Made by a program: the position numbers and the translations under genes
Part shown: piece by piece, positions 1-8,513 of the stretch
Layout of the letters: each line of letters starts with the position of its first letter
Numbering within the stretch: the first letter of the stretch is position 1
The notes under the pieces: generated by a model
What the model saw: the letters and a program-made list of their open reading frames with translations, nothing else
The model's database searches: none
Told to the model about the DNA's origin: nothing
Source: B1 sp964355075
GTDB taxonomy: Bacteria; Bacteroidota; Bacteroidia; UKL13-3
Length of the DNA stretch: 64,000 nucleotides
Assembly: GCA_964355075.1 (NCBI GenBank)
Contig: CAYHCF010000010.1
Location: forward strand, 1 to 64,000
Direction of reading: 5' to 3'

Positions 1-2057
1 GAATCTCCGCCGGCTGTGGCAGTATGGTATGTTGCGGGATTATAATTGGTACCCCTGTATATTAAATTACTGGTTGTTGGATTCGTATATTTATAGTAGT
101 TATTGTAATTTACCACATTACCTGTTGGGTTGGTTGCTAAATAAACCGGTGTATAAGCTCCTGCAGTTACTGCAAATACATTGTTTTTTAAGATGATGGC
201 TGAAGAGCCCGTATTATAAAAGCAGGTGGCAGTAGTAGCTGTTTGTGCCGTTCCGTTCATCACAATGGTATTGTGGTAAAACTCTCCGCGGGCTCCGGCA
301 GGCAAGGCCAGATAAATTCCGTAATAGCCGTAATAAGAACCCCCGTTACCACCCGAAATCGTATTGTTATAACATTTAATGGGTGCTGCAGTAGCTGTGG
401 CTACCGGGTAATACATATAAACGCCGTAATACCCAAAATTTAAAATCTTATTGCCATAAAAATTATGGGGTATCGTTGTATGGCTGCTTTGGTTCGAATA
501 AAAATACAAACCATAATAGCCATAATTTTGGGCCACCATATTAATGGTATTGCCAATAATATCCATCGGATTGTAGTTATAGGCAATATAACCTCCCATA
601 TAATTGGTACTATTGGTAACATTATACCGGATTTTAATACCGCGATTGGCTGCCGCATTGGTGGCTCCGTAACATACAAAGGCAGTACCACCTCCATTTA
701 CTACATTACTGTCAATAACAATAGAGTCGCTACTCTGTGCAGCAACACCATAACCATTGGCCGAACCAGTTATGGCAATTCCATAACCAGTGGAACTGGT
801 TCCCGTTTGAACCGGTACATTCACGATGCATTTTGTTACATTTATCCGGTTGCAGGTTCCAAGAATACCTATTCCCGCAGCAGTAGTGCTCGTATTGGTT
901 ACTGTAAAGTTTCGGAAAGTAATGTATCTGGCGGCATTCATTACCACAACGGCCGAATTGGCAAGATTACCCGTGAGTATACGCGTTAATGAGTTGGTTC
1001 CTTCAAAAGTAATGGAATTTACATTACTGGCACCGAAAATAGCTGGAATAACCAAAGCTGTTGTAAAAGTATAAGTTCCGGCTGCCACATTAAATACAAC
1101 CGGCCCGCAAAGGCCATATGTTTGCATGGCGGTAATCGCAGCGGCAAAAGAAACAAAATTACTTCCGCCTGATCCTGCAGAATCAATGGTAAAAGTGCCT
1201 CCCATAGAAGGAGCTTTATTTACCAGCAATGTATCATTCATTCTAACCGTATCTAATACTGAATTCGGGCTTGAAGTCCAAACCTTTAATGCAACAGAAG
1301 TGGCAGGAAAACTATAAGTACCTAAAGCAATAGATGCGGTATTGCTACCTGCACCATTTACTGTATCTAATAAAGTTGTATAGGTGGTTGGTGTTTGGGT
1401 AGTACCATTAACACTCCAGTTAACATTAACACTTGTAATTTGGTTAATACCAAAATTTTTAATGGTGGCCACAACCGGCAAGCTACCGGGAGTACAAAAT
1501 TGACCCGGTGCATCAATAGAAATAACTCCGGCATCATTGGAAGCCAGATTAGCCTGCCAAATTTGAATTTCGCGAAAGTTTACATTCGAACTTTGAGTAC
1601 CGGTTACAACGATATCAATAATTCTCACCTGAGTAGTTATAACCGGATTGAAATTGATGTCGTAGCTACAAACCGCCATATTGGTTTGCGTAAACGTACC
1701 AAATGTTACCCAAGCGGTACCGTTCCATTGCTGCAAAGTTCCACCACCCAGAAAGCGGTTGTTTTGCTCGCCATTATGAATGGTGAATTTGTTGAATGCC
1801 TGTGGCGTTGACCAAATAAAGGTAATGTTAACTGAAGAACCCGGATTAGTGGCAGCTGAAGTAATCCACATTTGTTGCGAGCCACAGGTTCCAAAATTCA
1901 GGTCATTCAAAGTACTGCAGGCACCCGTATTACATGCCGGGGCGGCAGATGCCGTAGCTAAAGGAGCAATATTTACTTGCCCGTAAGAAACAAATGAAAG
2001 CAACAACAAAATCAGTGTTGCAATCGGTTTTGATTTTAAATTGTAAAGTTTAAGCAT
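1..2057 (-). CDS. Large secreted protein: discoidin-like, CARDB-like and beta-helix regions (3' part outside window)
   Basis: An open frame runs on the minus strand from an ATG at 2057 to the left edge without a stop, so about 685 residues are visible and the C-terminus is missing. The N-terminus is a signal peptide ending near SFVSYGQ. Residues about 30-166 look like a discoidin (F5/8 type C) galactose-binding fold, ending in FREIQIW. Residues about 180-275 resemble a CARDB/APHP adhesion module. From about 330 onward there are beta-helix-like turns rich in N, T, G and Y, with repeated GYYGxY motifs. It is probably exported to the surface. A T9SS sorting domain would be expected beyond the edge, but this is inference. 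The substrate is unknown. Confidence 0.8.
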   Translation of the reverse strand, partial: MLKLYNLKSKPIATLILLLLSFVSYGQVNIAPLATASAAPACNTGACSTLNDLNFGTCGSQQMWITSAATNPGSSVNITFIWSTPQAFNKFTIHNGEQNNRFLGGGTLQQWNGTAWVTFGTFTQTNMAVCSYDINFNPVITTQVRIIDIVVTGTQSSNVNFREIQIWQANLASNDAGVISIDAPGQFCTPGSLPVVATIKNFGINQITSVNVNWSVNGTTQTPTTYTTLLDTVNGAGSNTASIALGTYSFPATSVALKVWTSSPNSVLDTVRMNDTLLVNKAPSMGGTFTIDSAGSGGSNFVSFAAAITAMQTYGLCGPVVFNVAAGTYTFTTALVIPAIFGASNVNSITFEGTNSLTRILTGNLANSAVVVMNAARYITFRNFTVTNTSTTAAGIGILGTCNRINVTKCIVNVPVQTGTSSTGYGIAITGSANGYGVAAQSSDSIVIDSNVVNGGGTAFVCYGATNAAANRGIKIRYNVTNSTNYMGGYIAYNYNPMDIIGNTINMVAQNYGYYGLYFYSNQSSHTTIPHNFYGNKILNFGYYGVYMYYPVATATAAPIKCYNNTISGGNGGSYYGYYGIYLALPAGARGEFYHNTIVMNGTAQTATTATCFYNTGSSAIILKNNVFAVTAGAYTPVYLATNPTGNVVNYNNYYKYTNPTTSNLIYRGTNYNPATYHTATAGGD

Positions 2058-2482
2058 AATGGTTTGTGTTTATATTGTTTATTATTGTCTAAATTTTTTA
2101 ACGGTTCTGTTTAAGTGATTTTTCAATTGTGTCAAAAATAATTTACTTTATGAATTTGCAAGATAAAATTATTATTATTAATAAAACATTAAAACTAAAG
2201 AATATTTAAGTTTTTTTTTTGCGAAAAATGCAAATCATTAAATTCGACTCCAGATTGCGTAATAATTATTTAAACGGTTAGTTTTTCTATCTAAACTAAC
2301 TTATCATCATTTTCGATTATACTAATTTTTATGCATTAAGAAAAAATTAAGTAAGGTTTTGGTCAAAATGGAATTAATAAAAAAAATGATCTTACCGATA
2401 ACTTCAAATAAGAAGCTAAAAAACTCATTATTAAATATGCTTCTCTTCGTGCAAATTTTGGTGCTAAAAAGTAGGTTTTATA

Positions 2483-2590
2483 GTGAACTTTGTGTAAACC
2501 TTTGTGGACTTTGTGTTTAAATGGAATTTCCTTTTTTAACACAAAGTTCACAAAGAAGGCACAAAGAACACCAGAAAAAACAAAGTACAC
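2483..2590. repeat. CTTTGTG/CACAAAG palindromic repeat, copy A
   Basis: The left half carries CTTTGTG words and the right half CACAAAG words around a centre of the type TTTAA..CCTTTTTTAA, so the transcript could fold into a long imperfect hairpin. Related copies lie at about 5911-6003, 7452-7548 and 9936-10045, with a diverged version at 9409-9590, all between genes. Confidence 0.7.
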
Positions 2591-2643
2591 AATTTAAAGA
2601 TTATTTAATCAGGTTATCCGTGCGAAAGGGTAAAAATTATCTG

Positions 2644-2651
2644 TAAGTTTG
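2644..2651 (+). promoter_or_regulatory. Possible -7 box for uvrC
   Basis: TAAGTTTG matches the Bacteroidota -7 consensus TAnnTTTG but ends only six bases before the uvrC ATG at 2658. If it is used, the mRNA would be nearly leaderless. No TTG is found at the proper upstream spacing, so the call is weak. Confidence 0.25.
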
Positions 2652-2657
2652 TACAAA

Positions 2658-4472
2658 ATGCAAGCTGCCACTCTTAAAAATATTATCGCCTCCCTCCCCG
2701 ATTCTCCCGGTATCTATAAATATTTTGATAGCGCACAAACCCTGATCTATATTGGTAAAGCAAAGAATTTAAAAAAGAGGGTCAGCAGCTATTTTAATAA
2801 AACCCACCACGAAAACCATAAAACAGCAGTCATGGTGAAGAAAATTGAGGATATTCAGTTCACCCTGGTTGAAACCGAAATAGATGCGCTCCTGCTCGAA
2901 AATGCCCTGATCAAACAATATCAACCCCGTTACAATATCAGCCTCAAAGACGATAGAACCTATCCTTCCCTCTGTATCAAAAACGAAAGATTTCCCCGGA
3001 TTTTCTCAACCCGGAAACCGGTAAAGGATGGAAGTGAATATTTTGGTCCCTATGCAAACGGAACCATGATGCATACCGTACTCGATTTAATAAAAGCCAC
3101 GTACCCCATACGAAACTGCAACCTGAACCTGAATGAAGCCAATATCAAAGCCCATAAATTTAAAACCTGCCTGGAGTATGATATCGGAAATTGCCAAGCA
3201 CCTTGTGTAGGCTTGCAATCAGAAATAAATTACGCCCAAAATGTAAAAGACATTAAAAATATCCTGAATGGACATTTAAGCGAAGTGAAATCAAAGCTGA
3301 AAAGTCTGATGCAACAGGCTTCGGAAGACTTGAAATTTGAGCTGGCCGCTACCTGGAAAAGGAAACTCGAAAGTCTTGAAAATTACCAAAGCAAATCAAC
3401 CATTGTAAATGATCTCAAACACGATGTAGAGGTCTTTAGCATGGTGAGCGATGAAAAATTTGCATTTGCCAATTACCTGAAAGTAGTAAACGGAATGATC
3501 ATTCAAACCCAAACTTTTGAAATCAAAAAGAAGCTGGATGAAAGCAATAACGACCTGCTCAGCTCAGCCATCGCCGAGGTACGCAGCAAATATGATTCGC
3601 GTTCAAAAGAAATTATTGTGCCTTTTGAATTAGACTGGAAAGATGAACAGTTAAGCATCACCGTTCCAAAAATTGGGGATAAGAAAAAACTGCTCGATCT
3701 CTCCCTGAAAAATGCGATGTACTACAAAAAAAACAAAATGATTCAGTACGAAAAGCTGAATCCTGATTTTAAAACAGAGCGCATTTTAACCCAGATGAAA
3801 AATGATTTGCGGTTAACCGAATTACCTGCTCATATTGAGTGTTTCGACAATAGCAATTTGCAGGGCACCAACCCGGTTTCGGCCTGTGTGGTTTTTAAAG
3901 ATGCCAAACCCAGCAAAAAAGATTACCGGCATTTTATCCCAACCAGCGTTACCGGACCCGATGATTTTGCCACCATGCGGGAAGTTGTATTTCGTCGTTA
4001 CCGAAGGCTTTTAGATGAAAACCAAGCCCTCCCCAATTTAATTATTGTTGATGGCGGAAAAGGTCAGTTGAGTTCGGCAATTGACAGTTTGAAAAGATTA
4101 AATATTTATGGCAAAGTTCCCATTATCGGGATTGCAAAACGCTTAGAGGAATTATATTACCCCGAAGATGAATTTCCCCTGTGCCTTGATAAAAAATCTG
4201 AAACCCTGAAAATCATCCAGCAATTGCGCGATGAAGCCCACCGTTTTGGCATCACGCATCACCGCAAAAGAAGAGATAAAAAAACCTTGATAACTGAATT
4301 GGAGCATATCAAAGGCATTGGACCCGAAACGGCTAAAATGTTACTCTCCGAGCTGAAATCAGTAAAGAAAATAAGCTCCGCAACATTAAAGGAATTGGCC
4401 GCCATAATCGGCGAATCGAAAGGCAAATTGGTATGGGATTTTTTTAATGTCCATTCTACATTCTATCCATGA
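2658..4472 (+). CDS. uvrC: UvrABC system protein C (excinuclease subunit)
   Basis: UvrC makes both incisions around bulky DNA lesions in the UvrABC nucleotide excision repair complex. The protein has 604 residues, close to the family's usual size. The GIY-YIG nuclease domain is at the N-terminus (GIY at 18-20, YIG at 31-33). A four-cysteine group follows (RNC..., KTC, GNC, APC), corresponding to the iron-sulfur site reported for E. coli UvrC. A UVR segment, the RNase H-like 3' nuclease (ECFDNSNLQGTNP) and a C-terminal helix-hairpin-helix (IKGIGPETAKMLL) complete it. A TTG nine bases upstream keeps the frame open, but ATG at 2658 is the more natural start. It stands alone, with repeats on both sides. 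Confidence 0.97.
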   Translation: MQAATLKNIIASLPDSPGIYKYFDSAQTLIYIGKAKNLKKRVSSYFNKTHHENHKTAVMVKKIEDIQFTLVETEIDALLLENALIKQYQPRYNISLKDDRTYPSLCIKNERFPRIFSTRKPVKDGSEYFGPYANGTMMHTVLDLIKATYPIRNCNLNLNEANIKAHKFKTCLEYDIGNCQAPCVGLQSEINYAQNVKDIKNILNGHLSEVKSKLKSLMQQASEDLKFELAATWKRKLESLENYQSKSTIVNDLKHDVEVFSMVSDEKFAFANYLKVVNGMIIQTQTFEIKKKLDESNNDLLSSAIAEVRSKYDSRSKEIIVPFELDWKDEQLSITVPKIGDKKKLLDLSLKNAMYYKKNKMIQYEKLNPDFKTERILTQMKNDLRLTELPAHIECFDNSNLQGTNPVSACVVFKDAKPSKKDYRHFIPTSVTGPDDFATMREVVFRRYRRLLDENQALPNLIIVDGGKGQLSSAIDSLKRLNIYGKVPIIGIAKRLEELYYPEDEFPLCLDKKSETLKIIQQLRDEAHRFGITHHRKRRDKKTLITELEHIKGIGPETAKMLLSELKSVKKISSATLKELAAIIGESKGKLVWDFFNVHSTFYP

Positions 4473-4490
4473 CAAATTTTGCTGTCATAG

Positions 4491-4643
4491 TGCCCTTCGA
4501 CAAGCTCAGGGTGACACGCCAGCATGTTATATTGGGCAATGATTTTGGCGAGATGAATTTTTTGCTTTGCAAAAAATTCATCTCGCCAAAATCACTACTT
4601 CACATGAGTTACGAAATGTCATCCTGAGCTTGTCGAAGGATAC
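4491..4643. repeat. Long nested inverted repeat after uvrC
   Basis: The inner part is a perfect 25-bp inverted repeat at 4541-4565 and 4569-4593 separated by only TTT (arm begins GATTTTGGCGAGATGAATTT). It is enclosed by a second inverted pair, about 23 bp with one mismatch, built on the words CTTCGACAAGCTCAGG (from 4495) and CCTGAGCTTGTCGAAGG (to about 4639). That outer word is a common intergenic repeat in Bacteroidota and other bacteria. The whole could act as a strong transcript hairpin or be a miniature mobile element. Confidence 0.85.
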
Positions 4644-4916
4644 TCAGACGGCGTTGCCAAGGTTAACCCCCTACTCAAAAGCGTTAACTAAACGACATTA
4701 ATTTACGATTTACGAATGTACGAATGGGGAGATTGACGATTGAGAGGAGGGCAATTTAAAATCAACGATTTATAATCTGCGGGAATCTGCGTTTTTCAAT
4801 CTCCGAAAATCTGCGAGAAAGGGTAGAAATATAATGCGAAAAGTTGCGTAATCTTGTTCCTGTCGAGTAGTGAGCATGTCGAGTAGTGAGCCTGTCGAAC
4901 AATTATAATCATTAAT
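4644..4916. other. Intergenic mosaic of short repeats
   Basis: No gene is seen. The stretch is a patchwork of recurrent words: ACGATTTACGAATGTACGAATG-like text near 4706, three ATCTGCG words between about 4777 and 4817, and a tandem GTCGAGTAGTGAGC-type unit (about 15 bases, two copies) at 4862-4891 followed by CCTGTCGAAC. Such text is typical of non-coding repeat debris in Bacteroidota genomes. A minus-strand frame at 4796-4981 is not supported. Confidence 0.5.
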
Positions 4917-5891
4917 TTGAAAAATACAATAATCAGTTTTATCCTGTTACTCCTTGTCACACTGCCACGCTTTAATGGCAACCAGACCTTTGTGAAACAG
5001 GTTTCGTATGATGCAAAATATTTTGAAAGCTATGTGAAATACTGGCGGGGCGAAGCGCTAACCCAACCTTTGCGCCCTGCTACCAATTGGCGAATGCTTT
5101 CCCCCTTTGTGGCTTCATTTTTACCTTTTGAACCTTTAACAGCCATCAATATTCTGAATATCCTTTTCCTGCTTGGAAGTTTAACTGTTTTTTACTTCTG
5201 TTTAAAATTATTAAACATTCAAATACATGTCATTTGGCAAAGCATCTGGCTGTTTATTGTTTCCTTTCCTACCTTTTATTATAGTTGTATCGGGTATGTT
5301 GATCCCGCCGCAATATTTTTTATTTCACTTGGAATTTATGCCGTGTTAAAGGATAATTTTCTGCTGTTTTGTTTGAGTCTTTTTGTAGGTTTATTGGCCA
5401 AAGAAACGGTTGCTTTATTGCTGCCCTTTTCAATCGTTTACTTTTGGTTCAGGCCCAACAAAAAACTTTTCTATCTGTGTGTGCTTGCCGCTTTTCTTTT
5501 TGCTTCCGAATATCTTCTTATCCGTGCCTACGCTCCAATAAGCGAGGGTCAAAAAGCCGAAGTTTTCTGGAGCAGCAGCTATCAATCCATTCAAACGAAC
5601 CTGCACCGTACAAATACCTGGTTGTCCTTACTATTTACGCTCTTTCCAATTGGGATTTTACTTGTTATTAAACACAAAAATACTTCTTTTAAATACCTGT
5701 TGAACCAACCCATATTCGCAGCTTGTTTAGCCGGCATAAGTTGTGCCATTGGATTATTTATCATGAGCTTTTGCACCACCATAGCAGATGGAAGAGCTAT
5801 CTGGCAATCCTATTTTTTTATGTTACTGATTTATTGTTTACCGGGAGAAAAATCGAAAGGTATTCTTAACTCTCACGGTAATAAAAACTAA
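4917..5891 (+). CDS. Polytopic membrane protein, possible GT-C glycosyltransferase
   Basis: The 324-residue product is strongly hydrophobic with roughly eight to nine membrane helices. An early extracytoplasmic loop contains VSYDAKYFESYVKYWRG and the motif RPATNWRMLSP. The acidic residue in the first loop and the many helices recall GT-C-type lipid-linked glycosyltransferases (DUF2029/GT87-like), but I recognise no diagnostic motif, so this is a guess from architecture. The start is TTG at 4917; the first in-frame ATG would delete the first helix. The gene has no operon partner and lies between two repeat-bearing gaps. Confidence 0.7.
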   Translation: MKNTIISFILLLLVTLPRFNGNQTFVKQVSYDAKYFESYVKYWRGEALTQPLRPATNWRMLSPFVASFLPFEPLTAINILNILFLLGSLTVFYFCLKLLNIQIHVIWQSIWLFIVSFPTFYYSCIGYVDPAAIFFISLGIYAVLKDNFLLFCLSLFVGLLAKETVALLLPFSIVYFWFRPNKKLFYLCVLAAFLFASEYLLIRAYAPISEGQKAEVFWSSSYQSIQTNLHRTNTWLSLLFTLFPIGILLVIKHKNTSFKYLLNQPIFAACLAGISCAIGLFIMSFCTTIADGRAIWQSYFFMLLIYCLPGEKSKGILNSHGNKN

Positions 5892-5910
5892 TTCCGTTAT
5901 CATAAATTAT

Positions 5911-6003
5911 TTTCAATTGTGAACTTTGTGGCTTTCCTTTGTGTCTTTGTGTTTAATTTGAATTGCTTTTTTAACACAAAGGCCACAATGAAAACCAAAG
6001 GTC
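5911..6003. repeat. CTTTGTG/CACAAAG palindromic repeat, copy B
   Basis: The element begins TTTTCAATTGTGAACTTTGTG, like copy E, runs through CTTTGTGTTTAA and CTTTTTTAACACAAAGG, and ends in a CACAATG/CCAAAGG arm. Left and right halves are complementary with mismatches. It fills most of the gap between the membrane protein gene and pabB. Confidence 0.7.
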
Positions 6004-6058
6004 AGGGGAAAAAGCTATGATCTGTGATCTTTGTTATAAATGAATTTGCTTATAAAAG

Positions 6059-7375
6059 ATGCTGAAAATTAGTTTGCTAAATTCCATACTTTTGGCCAAA
6101 CAAATGATGCAGGCAAATACACTTCCCGATTCTTTCAAACAAAAAGCCGCTCAATGGGCCAATCCATTTGAGGTGGTTTGCATGTTGGATAATAATCAAT
6201 GCACCAATGCTTTTGGATTGAACGAAATTGAATTTGCCTTAGCCGTAGGAGCCACTGATTCCATTACAGGTACCGGGTATAATGACTGGGAAAATCTGAA
6301 AGCCTTTATCGACAAGCATTCTCAGGAATCTCCGATCTTTGGGTTTTTAAATTATGACCTCAAAAACCAGGTAGAAAAGCTTCAATCCAATCGGGATGAC
6401 CATATTCAATTTCCGGACCTGTATTTCTTTGTTCCCAAACATGTAATTATAATAGACAAAAATGAGCAACTACTCATCATGAGTGAAGCGGGAGATAGGA
6501 TCATGGATGAAATAAAACAAGTGGAATTAGTTGATTATCCGCAAAATTCAATAAACCTCACCCAAAATATTAACAAAGAAGACTACCTCAAAAATGTGGA
6601 AGCCATCAAAAACCATATAATTGAAGGAGATGTGTATGAGCTCAATTATTGTGTTGAATTTTTTGCCGAAAATGTTACCATTGACCCCTTACATACCTAT
6701 TTCCATTTGCAGAATAATTCCCCTACTCCCTTTGGGGCCTATTTCAAACTGAACGATAAATTTCTGCTCTGTGCCAGCCCGGAAAGGTTTATTAAAAAAA
6801 CGCTCAATAAATTGCACTCCCAACCCATAAAAGGAACTGCAAAAAGATCATCTGACGAAAGGACGGATGAACAATTGAAACAGGAATTAGCGCATTCGGA
6901 AAAAGAAAAAGCCGAAAACCTGATGATCGTAGACCTGGTACGCAACGACCTTGCCAAAAGCAGCATCACCGGCACGTTAAAAGTTGAGGAATTATATGGT
7001 ATTTATAGTTTTGAGCAGGTTCATCAAATGATATCAACGGTATCCGCAACTATTTTAGACGGTTTACACCCGGTTGAAGCCATCCGAAATGCGTTTCCGA
7101 TGGGCAGCATGACGGGGGCTCCGAAAGTAATCGCTATGGAACTGATCGAAAAATACGAAGCTACCAAACGGGGTTTATATAGTGGTGCCATCGGCTATTT
7201 TGCTCCCAATGAAGATTTCGACTTTAATGTGGTGATCAGAAGTATACAATACAACCAGACTTCCAGATACCTGAATTTTGAAGTAGGTTCAGCCATAACC
7301 TTCGATAGTGATTCCGAAAAAGAATATGAGGAATGTTTGTTAAAAGCAGAAGCCATGATTAAAGCTTTGAGCTGA
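6059..7375 (+). CDS. pabB: Chorismate-binding enzyme, aminodeoxychorismate synthase component I
   Basis: This is a 438-residue member of the anthranilate/aminodeoxychorismate synthase component I family, which aminates chorismate on the way to p-aminobenzoate and folate. Family motifs visible are QPIKGTAKRSSDE, ENLMIVDLVRNDLAKSS, FPMGSMTGAPKVIAMELIEKYE (in part) and RGLYSGAIGYFAPN. The PIKGT motif, with Lys where anthranilate synthases usually have Ala, favours PabB over TrpE. There is no fused or neighbouring glutaminase (PabA) and no trp gene nearby. Start is ATG at 6059. Confidence 0.87.
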   Translation: MLKISLLNSILLAKQMMQANTLPDSFKQKAAQWANPFEVVCMLDNNQCTNAFGLNEIEFALAVGATDSITGTGYNDWENLKAFIDKHSQESPIFGFLNYDLKNQVEKLQSNRDDHIQFPDLYFFVPKHVIIIDKNEQLLIMSEAGDRIMDEIKQVELVDYPQNSINLTQNINKEDYLKNVEAIKNHIIEGDVYELNYCVEFFAENVTIDPLHTYFHLQNNSPTPFGAYFKLNDKFLLCASPERFIKKTLNKLHSQPIKGTAKRSSDERTDEQLKQELAHSEKEKAENLMIVDLVRNDLAKSSITGTLKVEELYGIYSFEQVHQMISTVSATILDGLHPVEAIRNAFPMGSMTGAPKVIAMELIEKYEATKRGLYSGAIGYFAPNEDFDFNVVIRSIQYNQTSRYLNFEVGSAITFDSDSEKEYEECLLKAEAMIKALS

Positions 7376-7451
7376 GCCAGGCAATTAATTCTCAAGTCTG
7401 GCTAAATTGAAACCAATTGTTTGAAACAAAACATCGCCTCAAAACCAATTC

Positions 7452-7548
7452 CCCTTTGTGATCTTTGTGTATTCTTAGTGATCTTTGTGTTAAAATAAAA
7501 ATTGCCTTTAAACGCAAAGTCCACAAAGGGGACACCAAGTACACCACG
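7452..7548. repeat. CTTTGTG/CACAAAG palindromic repeat, copy C
   Basis: The copy reads CTTTGTGATCTTTGTGT...CTTTGTGTTAAAA, then ATTGCCTTTAAACGCAAAG and CCACAAAGG, again an imperfect palindrome. It lies between pabB and the following envelope gene. A frame at 7465-7707 passes through it and is judged spurious. Confidence 0.65.
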
Positions 7549-7646
7549 AATAATAAATTAATCCCCAATAATCTTCAGAACAGTAAAATCTTCATTATTT
7601 TAACTATTTTTTCAAAAATTTTTACCAGCTTAAAAGGAGATAACGT

Positions 7647-8510
7647 ATTAAAAATATACACAAACATATCGGATTATTTAAATGGAACCGCTGGATTATT
7701 ATGTTGACTTTTTTTGCATCCATTCAGCAAAATTATGCCCAGACAAAAGATACCATTAACTATAAGTTTTCGATGCTGCCGGCAAAAAAGCTGATTCCTG
7801 TTTTCACTGCCGACGCGAGAGCACACCGCCTTTCGGTTCAAAGACCCTTTGACAAAAATAGTTTTATAGGAAGTATGGGTGGCAGTTTCCCAATCGCACA
7901 GATGAACAAAAATAAAAAATCACTTCAACTTTGTGTGGCCGGAACCACCTATCTGGAGCTGTTCCGTTACTTCAATCATGGTAGCGTAAATAACATTGAT
8001 TTTTTTGTGGATGTTTATTTAGATGCAAAACTATCGGATCATTTTTATGCGCGCTTGGGAACCGGTCATACCAGTCAGCATTTAAGTGATGATGCCATCC
8101 TAAAAGGAGCCGCATTTGCAAACTATGCAAGAGATTATCACCAGCTATTTGGCGTTTATAAAAACAATAAGTTTCGTTTTTTTACCTATTGCGGTGTTCA
8201 ATTTAATTATAATTTTAAAACCGATCCGGGTCTGAACATTTCAAATACTTCCATTATTCAATTTGGATTTGAACATACCCCGTTTAAATTAAGCACTTCG
8301 CAAGCTATTTTTTATGCCGCAGATATTAAATTGCATGGGGAATTAAATTACAGAAGCACGCAGCATGTTCAGCTCGGTTACCGCTATCAAAAAAACGGAT
8401 TAAGGGCATTGCAAATTGCGTATAACTATTCGGCAGGCGTGGATGAAAGAGGTCAGTATTATAAAATGAACAGTTATTTTTCATCTGTCGGAATCTATAT
8501 AGATTTTTAA
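7647..8510 (+). CDS. Predicted outer-membrane protein (DUF1207-like)
   Basis: The in-frame ATG at 7701 gives 269 residues and begins inside a hydrophobic segment. Extending upstream to an ATT at 7647 adds 18 residues with Lys and Arg and produces a complete signal peptide ending in NYAQ. An AAAGGAG sequence sits 7-8 bases before that ATT, which supports it. The mature part is rich in alternating beta-strand pattern and ends in IDF, as outer-membrane barrels do. It has GTGHTSQHLSDD, recalling DUF1207-type proteins; that assignment is tentative. The next gene starts three bases after its stop, so the two are probably co-transcribed. Confidence 0.7.
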   Translation: MKNIHKHIGLFKWNRWIIMLTFFASIQQNYAQTKDTINYKFSMLPAKKLIPVFTADARAHRLSVQRPFDKNSFIGSMGGSFPIAQMNKNKKSLQLCVAGTTYLELFRYFNHGSVNNIDFFVDVYLDAKLSDHFYARLGTGHTSQHLSDDAILKGAAFANYARDYHQLFGVYKNNKFRFFTYCGVQFNYNFKTDPGLNISNTSIIQFGFEHTPFKLSTSQAIFYAADIKLHGELNYRSTQHVQLGYRYQKNGLRALQIAYNYSAGVDERGQYYKMNSYFSSVGIYIDF

Positions 8511-8513
8511 CCG

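Larger units (their letters stand above)
2058..2657. other. Long intergenic region with stem-loop and repeat
   Basis: This 600-base gap separates the surface-protein gene from uvrC, which point away from each other. It is very AT-rich. It holds an 8-bp perfect stem-loop at 2277-2300 (GTTAGTTT / AAACTAAC) and one copy of the CTTTGTG/CACAAAG palindrome family at about 2483-2590. A short minus-strand frame at 2363-2590 is made of this repeat and is not a credible gene. No RNA gene was recognised. Confidence 0.6.

Noticed and set aside
243..1986. Plus-strand frames of 60-174 codons within the surface-protein gene
   Set aside because: The minus strand carries one unbroken frame of about 685 codons with signal peptide and domain structure, so these are shadows.
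2363..2590. Minus-strand frame of 75 codons
   Set aside because: It is built from the CTTTGTG repeat and AT-rich sequence, with no start context.
7465..7707. Plus-strand frame of 80 codons before the DUF1207-like gene
   Set aside because: It passes through repeat copy C and overlaps the real gene.
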